Position numbers and translations under genes: made by a program. Under the pieces are notes generated by a model. The model made no database searches, was not told the origin of the DNA, and was given only the letters and a program-made list of their open reading frames with translations. Positions 17,794 through 24,457 of a DNA stretch of 64,000 bases are shown piece after piece. Numbering within the stretch: position 1 is the stretch's first letter; every line of letters begins with the position of its first letter. The stretch comes from Lachnospiraceae bacterium (GTDB lineage: Bacteria > Bacillota > Clostridia > Lachnospirales > Lachnospiraceae), in assembly GCA_019421365.1 (NCBI GenBank), contig JAHZFJ010000005.1, forward strand, positions 108,401 through 172,400. Reading direction: 5' to 3'.

Positions 17794-17827
17794 GGTAATC
17801 TAGACAGTATGTTTAGATTACCATTTT
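17794..17827 (+). terminator. Terminator after the short-chain dehydrogenase
   Basis: GGTAATCTA (17794-17802) pairs with TAGATTACC (17814-17822), followed by ATTTTTAGTTTTTTTA. Confidence 0.85.
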
Positions 17828-17855
17828 TAGTTTTTTTATAGGAGGAGCTTTTGTT

Positions 17856-18044
17856 ATGAAGGCTAAAACAATATCAAGTTGTGAATGTTGTAGCAATTAT
17901 GTATATGATGAAGAATATGGTTATTACGAGTGTGAAGTAAATCTTGATGAGGACGAGATGGTTCGATTCCTACAAGATAAATTCTATAACTGCCCATATT
18001 TTCAATTGGATAATGAATATAAGATTGTAAGAAAGCAAATGTAA
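17856..18044 (+). CDS. DUF6472-like small cysteine protein (62 aa)
   Basis: Small cytoplasmic protein of unknown function common in Lachnospiraceae. It has cysteines in CECC near the amino end, then YYECEVNLDEDEM and NCPYF, which could hold a metal. The carboxy end is NEYKIVRKQM. The ribosome site GGAGGAG precedes the ATG. I recall this pattern as DUF6472 and have not checked it. It stands alone between a terminator and the tandem peptide genes. No function is known. Confidence 0.8.
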   Translation: MKAKTISSCECCSNYVYDEEYGYYECEVNLDEDEMVRFLQDKFYNCPYFQLDNEYKIVRKQM

Positions 18045-18121
18045 TGTTGTTTATGTAGCAATATAGATTCATTACTTTGATATGTTACAAAAATGTTAAA
18101 TCGATATTAACAGATTATCGC

Positions 18122-18153
18122 AAAAAAAGAGGCTCTGGTAAAAACCAGAGCCT
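18122..18153 (-). terminator. Terminator of peptide gene copy 1
   Basis: Read leftward: AGGCTCTGGT/ACCAGAGCCT (18144-18153 with 18130-18139), then a run of seven T residues (A at 18122-18128). It starts 5 bases after the stop codon of the 23-residue reading frame. The same hairpin follows copy 2. Confidence 0.85.
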
Positions 18154-18158
18154 AGTTA

Positions 18159-18230
18159 TTAACAACCGAAGTTTAAATATTTACAAATAGCATTAAATAA
18201 CTCGGAACAGCTTGTAAAATTAAAACACAT
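18159..18230 (-). CDS. 23-residue four-cysteine peptide, copy 1
   Basis: ATG at 18230, TAA at 18159. The peptide is M-C-F-N-F-T-S-C-S-E-L-F-N-A-I-C-K-Y-L-N-F-G-C, with cysteines at 2, 8, 16 and 23 and mostly hydrophobic or aromatic residues between them. A near-perfect ribosome site AAGGAGGACG lies 5 bases before the ATG. A strong terminator follows directly. The identical frame in the second tandem copy, while flanks vary, argues that it is translated. It could be a membrane micropeptide, a metal or redox peptide, a type I toxin or a leader peptide. I do not recognise a family. Confidence 0.68.
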   Translation of the reverse strand: MCFNFTSCSELFNAICKYLNFGC

Positions 18231-18252
18231 AGTTTCGTCCTCCTTATTTCTT

Positions 18253-18275
18253 ATTTGTATTAGCTAAGTACAAAT
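18253..18275. promoter_or_regulatory. Palindrome in the upstream region of peptide copy 1
   Basis: ATTTGTA (18253-18259), nine bases, TACAAAT (18269-18275): perfect 7-base arms. It lies about 25-45 bases upstream of the peptide ATG, in the promoter or early leader. It is conserved base for base in copy 2, including the TTAGCTAAG centre. Candidate operator or mRNA hairpin. Confidence 0.5.
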
Positions 18276-18400
18276 ATATTGTAACAATTTTGTAACAATT
18301 AAGCAACAGGAAATTGATGGATAATGCGAGAATTGGTGAAAATACTTGATTTACATGTAATTGTGTTGCTTTTAAATATTACAAAAATGTTACGTTAAAT

Positions 18401-18427
18401 AAAAAGGCTCTGGAAAAAACCAGAGCC
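18401..18427 (-). terminator. Terminator of peptide gene copy 2
   Basis: GGCTCTGG (18406-18413) pairs with CCAGAGCC (18420-18427). Read leftward it is followed by TTTTTATTTA. Same stem as copy 1. Confidence 0.8.
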
Positions 18428-18433
18428 CGAATA

Positions 18434-18505
18434 TTAACAACCGAAGTTTAAATATTTACAAATAGCATTAAATAACTCGGAACAGCTTGTAAAATTAAAA
18501 CACAT
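18434..18505 (-). CDS. 23-residue four-cysteine peptide, copy 2
   Basis: ATG at 18505, TAA at 18434. The amino-acid sequence is identical to copy 1, with cysteines at 2, 8, 16 and 23. The ribosome site AAGGAGGACG lies at the same spacing. The two copies are separate transcription units in tandem, each with its own upstream element and terminator. No processing, export or modification gene is adjacent. Confidence 0.68.
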   Translation of the reverse strand: MCFNFTSCSELFNAICKYLNFGC

Positions 18506-18526
18506 AATTTCGTCCTCCTTATTTTT

Positions 18527-18549
18527 ATTTGTATTAGCTAAGTACAAAT
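18527..18549. promoter_or_regulatory. Palindrome in the upstream region of peptide copy 2
   Basis: ATTTGTA (18527-18533), nine bases, TACAAAT (18543-18549). Identical to the palindrome upstream of copy 1. It is flanked upstream (minus strand) by the direct repeat TTGTTACAA. Confidence 0.5.
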
Positions 18550-18610
18550 AGATTGTAACAATTTTGTAACATTTATGCAACAGGAGATTAATGGAAAGGT
18601 AGGGTTTGCC

Positions 18611-19576
18611 ATGACAGGGAAAACAAAAGAGGAATTTTTAGTGAAAACAGCAGTTGTATGTTTTCTAGCAACAATATGTTGTACATTATGGGGGAGTGCA
18701 TTCCCTGCAATTAAGTTAGGATATCAATTTTTTGAAATCGGAGGAAATGATTCTGCAACGCAGATCCTATTTGCAGGATATCGTTTCGCTTTAGCGGGAA
18801 TATTAACTATACTATTAGGAAGTATAATGAATCGTAAGATTTTAATACCCAAGAGACAATCCTATCGTAAGATATTCATATTATGTTTGTTTCAAACAGT
18901 TCTACAATACGTATTTTTCTATATAGGATTAGCAAATACGTCAGGTGTGAAAGCGGCTATTATTAATGGTTCCAATGTATTCGTAGCAATTATTATTGCA
19001 TATGTGTTCTTTAGGCAAGAAAAATTAACTTGGAAAAAGATAATCGGCTGTATTCTTGGTTTTGCGGGGGTTGTGATTATTAATCTAACAAAAGATGGAC
19101 TGGACATGCATATGAAGTTTACCGGAGAAGGATTCATTTTGCTATGTACGATTGCATATGCAATGTCATCTGTAATCATCAAAAGTTATTCGAGAGATGA
19201 AAATCCCGTAGTGCTAAGTGGATATCAATTCTTTGTCGGTGGTGTAATTATGATAATATTTGGTGCTATAGGAGGTGGAAAGCTTACTGTTATTACCGGT
19301 AAAGGTATTGGTATGCTAATTTATCTAGCTATGGTATCTGCTGTAGCATACTCTATCTGGGGAATCTTATTAAAATATAATCCGGTATCAAAAGTTGCAG
19401 TTTTTGGTTTTGTTAATCCAATAAGTGGAGTGATTCTATCTTCGATATTTTTAGATGAGAAAGGTCAATCATTTGGAATGAAGGGAATACTTGCACTAAT
19501 CTTAGTTTGTATTGGAATCTTCGTAGTTAATTATCAAGGAAGTAATTCTACTATCAAAGGAGAAGGCGAACAATAA
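18611..19576 (+). CDS. EamA/DMT-family permease
   Basis: Ten-helix membrane transporter of the drug/metabolite superfamily, 321 residues with two repeated EamA halves. The first begins with LWGSAFPAIKLGY and the second is around EGFILLCTIAYAMSSVIIKSY. Start chosen: ATG at 18611, preceded by GGAAAGGTAGGG. The upstream in-frame ATG at 18575 lies in the end of the tandem repeat with no ribosome site. The substrate is unknown. It is followed after 22 bases by a small gene on the same strand. Confidence 0.88.
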   Translation: MTGKTKEEFLVKTAVVCFLATICCTLWGSAFPAIKLGYQFFEIGGNDSATQILFAGYRFALAGILTILLGSIMNRKILIPKRQSYRKIFILCLFQTVLQYVFFYIGLANTSGVKAAIINGSNVFVAIIIAYVFFRQEKLTWKKIIGCILGFAGVVIINLTKDGLDMHMKFTGEGFILLCTIAYAMSSVIIKSYSRDENPVVLSGYQFFVGGVIMIIFGAIGGGKLTVITGKGIGMLIYLAMVSAVAYSIWGILLKYNPVSKVAVFGFVNPISGVILSSIFLDEKGQSFGMKGILALILVCIGIFVVNYQGSNSTIKGEGEQ

Positions 19577-19598
19577 AAGAAGGAGTTGAATAATTGAG

Positions 19599-20048
19599 AT
19601 GAAGGAGCAAGGTTTTCAAGTAATAGGAGCAGTTGATAAGAAAGTATTAGAAGAAGAGGGAGCAATTTACTTCGAGAGAATAGACGAAGGATTTTGTAAT
19701 TATAACAATAAGATACTTGAGGGAAACAAGGAAGAACTAAAGAATTCAATATATTCACTATGGCAAGAAAATGGTGATGATGGGGCTTATGTAGATTGGT
19801 ATTATGGTACGCTTAAGCCGGATGAAAAAGAAAGAATCCGCAGTGTCTTATCAGATGAAAGTAGAGACACGCTTAGTCGCTATGAAGCATGTACAGATCT
19901 TATATTCATTCCTCTTAATAAAGAATTATTTGATTTGACAATGGAGTTGAATCAAACAGAGGCTTTATTCTGTACGTACTATTTTTGTAAACTACCTTAT
20001 ACTGTTTGGGGAAATTATGATAATAAATACCCTTGCTTCTTTAGATAG
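19599..20048 (+). CDS. Hypothetical protein, 149 aa
   Basis: Acidic soluble protein without signal peptide or membrane segment. A notable carboxy-terminal segment is FCTYYFCKLPYTVWGNYDN, ending KYPCFFR. I have seen similar aromatic endings in DUF3885-type proteins but cannot confirm the family. The GGAG ribosome site is rather far (13 bases) from the ATG. It probably shares a transcript with the EamA permease. Function unknown. Confidence 0.65.
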   Translation: MKEQGFQVIGAVDKKVLEEEGAIYFERIDEGFCNYNNKILEGNKEELKNSIYSLWQENGDDGAYVDWYYGTLKPDEKERIRSVLSDESRDTLSRYEACTDLIFIPLNKELFDLTMELNQTEALFCTYYFCKLPYTVWGNYDNKYPCFFR

Positions 20049-20090
20049 AATTATAATGCAATGAAGCAATAAAATAATAAAACAAAAAAG

Positions 20091-20165
20091 CAATCTCAAA
20101 AAGTTGTGTAACAGTGGAGAATATAATATCCTCCCTAGGTATTCAACAGTTTGAGATTGTTTTAT
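20091..20165. terminator. Long nested hairpin between convergent genes
   Basis: CAATCTCAAA (20091-20100) pairs with TTTGAGATTG (20150-20159), followed by TTTTATT rightward and TTTTTTGTTTTA leftward. It can therefore serve both the small gene and rubrerythrin. Inside, GGAGAATAT pairs with ATATCCTCC with one mismatch. Design resembles 4162-4240. Confidence 0.65.
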
Positions 20166-20193
20166 TATGGCGTGTATTGCTTATTATTATGGA

Positions 20194-20814
20194 TTAATTA
20201 TTTTTGCCCTTTAAGAAGTCTTTACAACCAAGTAAATCAACAGGTAAGAAATAGCCTTGTTCATATAAACAAACTGGACATTTAAGCGGTGCTTGAGTAC
20301 CTTCGAAGATGTAACCACAATTCTCGCAAATCCAAACAGATGGTGAGGCAGAAGAATATAGTTGGCTATTCTTTATTACTTCAGCTAACTTTTCAAAACG
20401 ATCGCAATGGACTTGCTCGACCTTAGCAATTTCAGCGAAAGAGTATGCGATTTTAACAAATCCTTCTTCTTGTGCTTTCTGGCTGAATTTGAGATATACA
20501 TCATTAGCTTCTTCATATTCGTTATGCTTAGCAAAATTCAGAAGGTCCTCAAGATTCTCCGATACATTAATAGGATAAGCAGCTGAGGAGATTTCGATAT
20601 TCTCTCCAGTGAATTCTTGAAGGTGATCATAGAATATCTTAGCATGAGCACGTTCTTGGTCGGCAGTAAATCTAAACAGTTCTTCTACCATTTTTTGTTT
20701 TTGTTGTTGAGCTAACTCAGCAGCAAAGGTATAACGATTACGGGCTTGACTTTCACCAGCGAAAGCACGCATTAGGTTTTCTCTAGTTTCACTTGTTTTA
20801 AAATCTACAGGCAT
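20194..20814 (-). CDS. rbr: Rubrerythrin
   Basis: Cytoplasmic non-haem diiron peroxidase that protects anaerobes from hydrogen peroxide, 206 residues. The amino-terminal ferritin-like domain supplies iron ligands in AFAGESQARNRY, ADQERAHA and VEQVHCDRF. The carboxy-terminal rubredoxin-like domain has ICENCGY and KCPVCLYEQGYF (two CxxC knuckles). Some rubrerythrins carry the domains in reverse order; this one has the classical order. The ATG is preceded by GAGGAAATTGT. The 5' region holds an inverted repeat at 20841-20898. Confidence 0.95.
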   Translation of the reverse strand: MPVDFKTSETRENLMRAFAGESQARNRYTFAAELAQQQKQKMVEELFRFTADQERAHAKIFYDHLQEFTGENIEISSAAYPINVSENLEDLLNFAKHNEYEEANDVYLKFSQKAQEEGFVKIAYSFAEIAKVEQVHCDRFEKLAEVIKNSQLYSSASPSVWICENCGYIFEGTQAPLKCPVCLYEQGYFLPVDLLGCKDFLKGKNN

Positions 20815-20840
20815 ACAATTTCCTCTTTTCTTTTAGAATC

Positions 20841-20898
20841 GTCAATTGGAAAACTCTTCTCCATGTCGACAAAATATCTGTGGAGTTTTACAATTGAC
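20841..20898. promoter_or_regulatory. Inverted repeat in the rubrerythrin leader
   Basis: GTCAATTGGAAAACTC (20841-20856) and the complement within 20881-20898 form 16-base arms with one mismatch. The repeat sits 27 bases upstream of the rubrerythrin ATG. It could be an mRNA hairpin or an operator. The rest of the 20815-21136 gap holds only the divergent promoters. Confidence 0.5.
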
Positions 20899-21048
20899 TA
20901 ATGACACATAAACAAGTGTAGTATCTGTAACTAATGGAAAACTATACTTTATAAAATTATTTTTTACTATACGTGTTTTGTGCATTGACCGTCAGCAAAG
21001 AGGCTGTGAAAAAGTACAAGAGTTTTGCTTTCTAGTCTTCGAATATTG

Positions 21049-21077
21049 TTGAATAGTCTATACCATTATGATATAGT
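21049..21077 (+). promoter_or_regulatory. Promoter of the MATE exporter gene
   Basis: TTGAAT (21049-21054), 17-base spacer, TATAGT (21072-21077), about 70 bases before the start codon. Confidence 0.5.
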
Positions 21078-21148
21078 GAAAATTGGTCTGAAAAAATAAG
21101 TTCTTTTATTTATGTCGGAAATAAAATTAGAAAGTTGTGGTACATAGG

Positions 21149-22489
21149 ATGAAAGATTTAACAAAAGGGAAACCAATCAAATTAATTTTTCAATTTGCCT
21201 TACCGGTATTAGTGGGTAACATATTTCAATTATTGTATAATTTAATTGATACTAGAATCGTTGGAGAGACGTTAGGAGAGCAGTCGTTGGCTGCTGTAGG
21301 AGCAACAAATTCCATTAATTCATTAATAATTGGTTTTTTGCTAGGGTTAACCAATGGTTTTGCGATTAATGTCGCGAAAAGCTTTGGTGCTAAAGATGAG
21401 AAAGAGTTGCGTAAGGCAACAGCTATGACAGCGGCATTAGGGATAGTGACTACATTAGTACTTACAGTCCTAAGTGTAACTTTCCTAATGCCATTACTTC
21501 GTGTGTTGAATACACCAGGTGAAGTAATACAGCAATCATATGGATATATCCGAGTTATTTTCCTTGGAATGATTGTTACCTTATCGTATAACATCTGTGC
21601 TAGTGTGTTGCGTGCAATTGGAGATACGATAACACCTCTTATATTCTTAATCATTTCAACTATACTTAATGTTGTTTTAGATTATCTGTTTATTTTAGGA
21701 TTCCATATGGGAGTGGAAGGAGCAGCTTACGCAACTGTATTGGCACAAGTATGTTCAGTAATAATGTGTCTTGTGTATATTTGGCGGAAGTATCCGATGT
21801 TGCATCTAAAGAAAGAAGATTTTAAGGTGGATTGGCACTATATCAAACAAATGTATTCAACAGGGTTATCAATGGGATTTATGTTGTCATTAGTCTCTCT
21901 TGGTACAGTGGTATTACAAAGTGCAATCAATACTTTCGGAACGAAGACAATCGTGGCTCATACAGCTGCAAGAAAGATTACAGAAATCTATATGCTGATG
22001 TTTGGTGTTTGTGGAACTACAATGACTACCTATTGTGGTCAGAATCTTGGAGCAGGTAAGATATCACGTATCAAAGAAGGAATCCGTAGTGTTATTATAA
22101 TAACATGGATATGGTCGGGGGTTGTGATAATTTCTAGTTATACTATTGCGCCTTGGTTGGTACATATGGTAACAGGATCTACTGATCCTGAGATTATAAA
22201 GACAGCAGCGTTATATCTAAAGATCAATACTGTGTTTTATTTTGTCCCTTCTGTGATTACAGTATTACGTAATGCTATGCAAGGCATAGGGGACCATACT
22301 ACACCGATTGTATCTAGTATGATAGAACTTGTGGGTAAGGTATTGGTCGTAATTCTACTCGTGCCACACCTTGATTATATGGGAATAATACTGGCAGAAC
22401 CAGTTGTGTGGATACTAATGGTTATTCCTTTAGTTATTAAGATTAAGAAAAATCCGGTTTTGAAAGAAAAAGAGATTACGAATATTTGA
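21149..22489 (+). CDS. MATE-family efflux transporter
   Basis: Cation-driven multidrug/toxin exporter, 446 residues with twelve predicted helices. The amino end MKDLTKGKPIKLIFQFALP is the usual clostridial MATE start. MatE repeats occupy about 15-175 and 235-400. The start at 21149 fits the family. A GTG at 21137 is possible, and neither has a strong ribosome site. It is monocistronic, ended by the hairpin at 22515. Substrate unknown. Confidence 0.92.
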   Translation: MKDLTKGKPIKLIFQFALPVLVGNIFQLLYNLIDTRIVGETLGEQSLAAVGATNSINSLIIGFLLGLTNGFAINVAKSFGAKDEKELRKATAMTAALGIVTTLVLTVLSVTFLMPLLRVLNTPGEVIQQSYGYIRVIFLGMIVTLSYNICASVLRAIGDTITPLIFLIISTILNVVLDYLFILGFHMGVEGAAYATVLAQVCSVIMCLVYIWRKYPMLHLKKEDFKVDWHYIKQMYSTGLSMGFMLSLVSLGTVVLQSAINTFGTKTIVAHTAARKITEIYMLMFGVCGTTMTTYCGQNLGAGKISRIKEGIRSVIIITWIWSGVVIISSYTIAPWLVHMVTGSTDPEIIKTAALYLKINTVFYFVPSVITVLRNAMQGIGDHTTPIVSSMIELVGKVLVVILLVPHLDYMGIILAEPVVWILMVIPLVIKIKKNPVLKEKEITNI

Positions 22490-22514
22490 ATATAGTTTTA
22501 GATAAAATATAAGT

Positions 22515-22564
22515 AAAAGTGGTTATCGTGAATGAGTATGCGATAAACACTTTTGCTTTTTTTT
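22515..22564 (+). terminator. Terminator after the MATE gene
   Basis: AAAAGTGGTTATCG (22515-22528) pairs with CGATAAACACTTTT (22541-22554) with one mismatch, then a T-rich tail. Confidence 0.85.
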
Positions 22565-22633
22565 GATTGAAAGAGAAGGGAATAAGCAAAAAAAATCGAT
22601 AAAAGTGAATTTGTTTGACTGAATATGAATTAA

Positions 22634-22677
22634 AATGAAAGAAAATGATTGACGATGAAAGAAAATGGTGGTATTAT
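22634..22677 (+). promoter_or_regulatory. fru operon promoter with direct-repeat operator
   Basis: TTGACG (22649-22654), 17 bases, TATTAT (22672-22677). ATGAAAGAAAATG occurs twice, at 22634-22646 and 22655-22667, one copy upstream of the -35 box and one in the spacer. Paired direct repeats of this kind are typical sites for DeoR-type sugar repressors, here probably FruR. A longer frame for fruR opens at 22665 inside this promoter and is rejected. Confidence 0.65.
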
Positions 22678-22718
22678 ATGACTATACTAGTAATGAGAAA
22701 TCGAGGGGGAGAATAAAT

Positions 22719-23468
22719 ATGCTAACACAGGAACGACACAATCTAATACTTCAAGTTTTACAAGAAAGAAAGGCTGTTACTGTAACAGAACTTACTAAAG
22801 AACTAGATGCATCGGAATCAACAATAAGAAGAGATCTCATTACACTACATGAGATGGGAAAACTGAACAAGGTGCATGGTGGAGCAACAGTATTAGAAGA
22901 TATAACATCATTCGAAGCAGATGTAGAAACTAAATCAGCCTTGAATATCGATGAGAAGAATGAGATAGGCCGCTATGCTGCTTCCCTAATAAAAGATGAT
23001 GATTTTGTCTATATTGATGCTGGGACTACAACATTGAAGTTTGTTGACTTTATAACGAATAAGAAAGCAGTTTATGTAACCAATGGTTTTGTACATGCTA
23101 AGAAGCTAGTACAAAAAGGTTGTAGAGCTTATGTAATTGGTGGAGAACTAAAGTTAGCAACAGAAGCATTGGTAGGTGCTGAAGGTATTCATAATATTAA
23201 AAAGTATAACTTTACGAAGGGTTTTTTAGGAACGAATGGCATTAGTATTCATCAAGGAATGACAACGCCTGAAATTGAAGAAGGACTTATGAAAAAAGAA
23301 GCAGCAGCTCGTAGCTATATGACATACATATTAGCTGATCATACGAAGTTTGGGAAGGTTTCTTCCGTGACGTTTGCATCACTTGACCAGGTATGTATTA
23401 TAACTGACTATGTACCAGATGAAAAGTATAGACAAGCAGCTATTGTAAAGGAGGTATGTAAACAATGA
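22719..23468 (+). CDS. fruR: DeoR-family repressor of the fructose operon
   Basis: Cytoplasmic regulator of 249 residues. The amino-terminal DeoR helix-turn-helix (about 1-58) includes ASESTIRRDLITLHEMG and KVHGGATV. The carboxy-terminal sugar-phosphate sensor domain (DeoRC, about 75-235) includes DAGTTTLKFVDF. The start ATG follows GAGGGGGAGAATAAAT. It overlaps fruK by four bases (ATGA). Autoregulation through the direct repeats at 22634-22667 is inferred; the effector is probably fructose 1-phosphate. Confidence 0.9.
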   Translation: MLTQERHNLILQVLQERKAVTVTELTKELDASESTIRRDLITLHEMGKLNKVHGGATVLEDITSFEADVETKSALNIDEKNEIGRYAASLIKDDDFVYIDAGTTTLKFVDFITNKKAVYVTNGFVHAKKLVQKGCRAYVIGGELKLATEALVGAEGIHNIKKYNFTKGFLGTNGISIHQGMTTPEIEEGLMKKEAAARSYMTYILADHTKFGKVSSVTFASLDQVCIITDYVPDEKYRQAAIVKEVCKQ

Positions 23469-24367
23469 TTTATACAGTAACATTTAATCCAGCACTTGAT
23501 TATGTAGTAAGAGTAGAGCAGTTGATAACAGGACATGTAAACAGAACCACAAGCGAAGAAATCTACTATGGTGGTAAGGGAATCAATGTGTCAGTGTTGT
23601 TACAAACACTTGGGTTAGAGAATGTTGCACTTGGATTTATAGCTGGATTTACAGGAGATGCGATTGAACAAGGTATTAAATCACAGGGAATTAAGACAGA
23701 ATTCATACGATTACCAGAGGGATTAAGTCGTATTAATCTTAAGATTAAAGCGGATAGCGAAACAGAAATTAATGCCAATGGTCCTTCTATCCCAGAAACA
23801 GCAATTAATGAATTGTTTGAGAAGTTAGATAAATTGGTTGAAGGGGATACTTTAGTATTAGCAGGAAGTATACCTAGTACATTACCAGATAATATATATG
23901 AACAGATAATGGAACGATTATTTGAGAAGCAGATTCGATTTGTAGTGGATGCTACTAATGATTTATTAAAAAATGTTCTTAAATACAAACCGTTCTTAAT
24001 TAAACCAAATAATCATGAATTAGGAGAAATGTTTGGTGTTTCAATAGAGACTGAAGAAGATATTATAAGATATGCCTATGAGTTACAGAATATGGGGGCT
24101 CGTAACGTATTAGTCTCTATGGCTTCGGAAGGTGCGATATTAATAGATGAGAATAACATGGTACATCGCATGGGAGTTCCAAGTGGTAAGGTTGTTAACT
24201 CAGTAGGTGCAGGTGATTCTATGGTTGCAGGATTTTTAGCAGGATATATTAAAACTGGTGAATATAGCGAAGCATTACGTTTGGGGACGGCTTCAGGTAG
24301 CGCAACGGCTTTCTCACCAGGGCTAGGTAGCAAAGAACTTATTGAATCATTATTGAAAAAGCTTTAG
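23465..24367 (+). CDS. fruK: 1-phosphofructokinase
   Basis: Phosphorylates fructose 1-phosphate to fructose 1,6-bisphosphate in the cytoplasm. PfkB family, 300 residues. It begins MIYTVTFNPALDYVV, typical of FruK/LacC, with YYGGKGINVS for substrate binding and VNSVGAGDSMVAGFLAGY carrying the catalytic Asp. The start overlaps the fruR stop (ATGA), showing translational coupling. Position between FruR and the fructose PTS decides FruK over tagatose-6-phosphate kinase. Confidence 0.94.
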   Translation: MIYTVTFNPALDYVVRVEQLITGHVNRTTSEEIYYGGKGINVSVLLQTLGLENVALGFIAGFTGDAIEQGIKSQGIKTEFIRLPEGLSRINLKIKADSETEINANGPSIPETAINELFEKLDKLVEGDTLVLAGSIPSTLPDNIYEQIMERLFEKQIRFVVDATNDLLKNVLKYKPFLIKPNNHELGEMFGVSIETEEDIIRYAYELQNMGARNVLVSMASEGAILIDENNMVHRMGVPSGKVVNSVGAGDSMVAGFLAGYIKTGEYSEALRLGTASGSATAFSPGLGSKELIESLLKKL

Positions 24368-24457
24368 ATGTTAGTTCAAATTTGAACAGCTATCTCATAG
24401 ATAGTAGTTCAGTTGATATGGGGCATAACAACTAATTTAATGGTAGGAGGTAGTAGA

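Larger units (their letters stand above)
18131..18320. repeat. Tandem repeat unit, copy 1
   Basis: A block of about 190 bases that recurs at 18406-18594 (offset 275). It contains terminator, peptide gene, ribosome site, palindrome and TTGTAACAATTTTGTAAC upstream element. The peptide coding part is identical between copies and the flanks differ by scattered substitutions, so the duplication is old enough to drift outside the coding part. Confidence 0.85.
18406..18594. repeat. Tandem repeat unit, copy 2
   Basis: Second copy of the 190-base unit at 18131-18320. Its right edge (GCAACAGGAGATTAATGG) runs into the region just before the EamA permease start and even supplies an in-frame ATG at 18575 that is not the real start of that gene. 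Confidence 0.85.

Noticed and set aside
18108..18580. CRISPR array
   Set aside because: Only two copies of a 190-base unit, each containing a gene and a terminator; no short regular repeats or cas genes.
20900..20990. PerR box upstream of rubrerythrin
   Set aside because: TTATAAAATTATT matches only one half of the 7-1-7 consensus; likely chance in AT-rich DNA.
22665..22718. Longer start for fruR
   Set aside because: It begins in the promoter spacer; ATG 22719 has the ribosome site.
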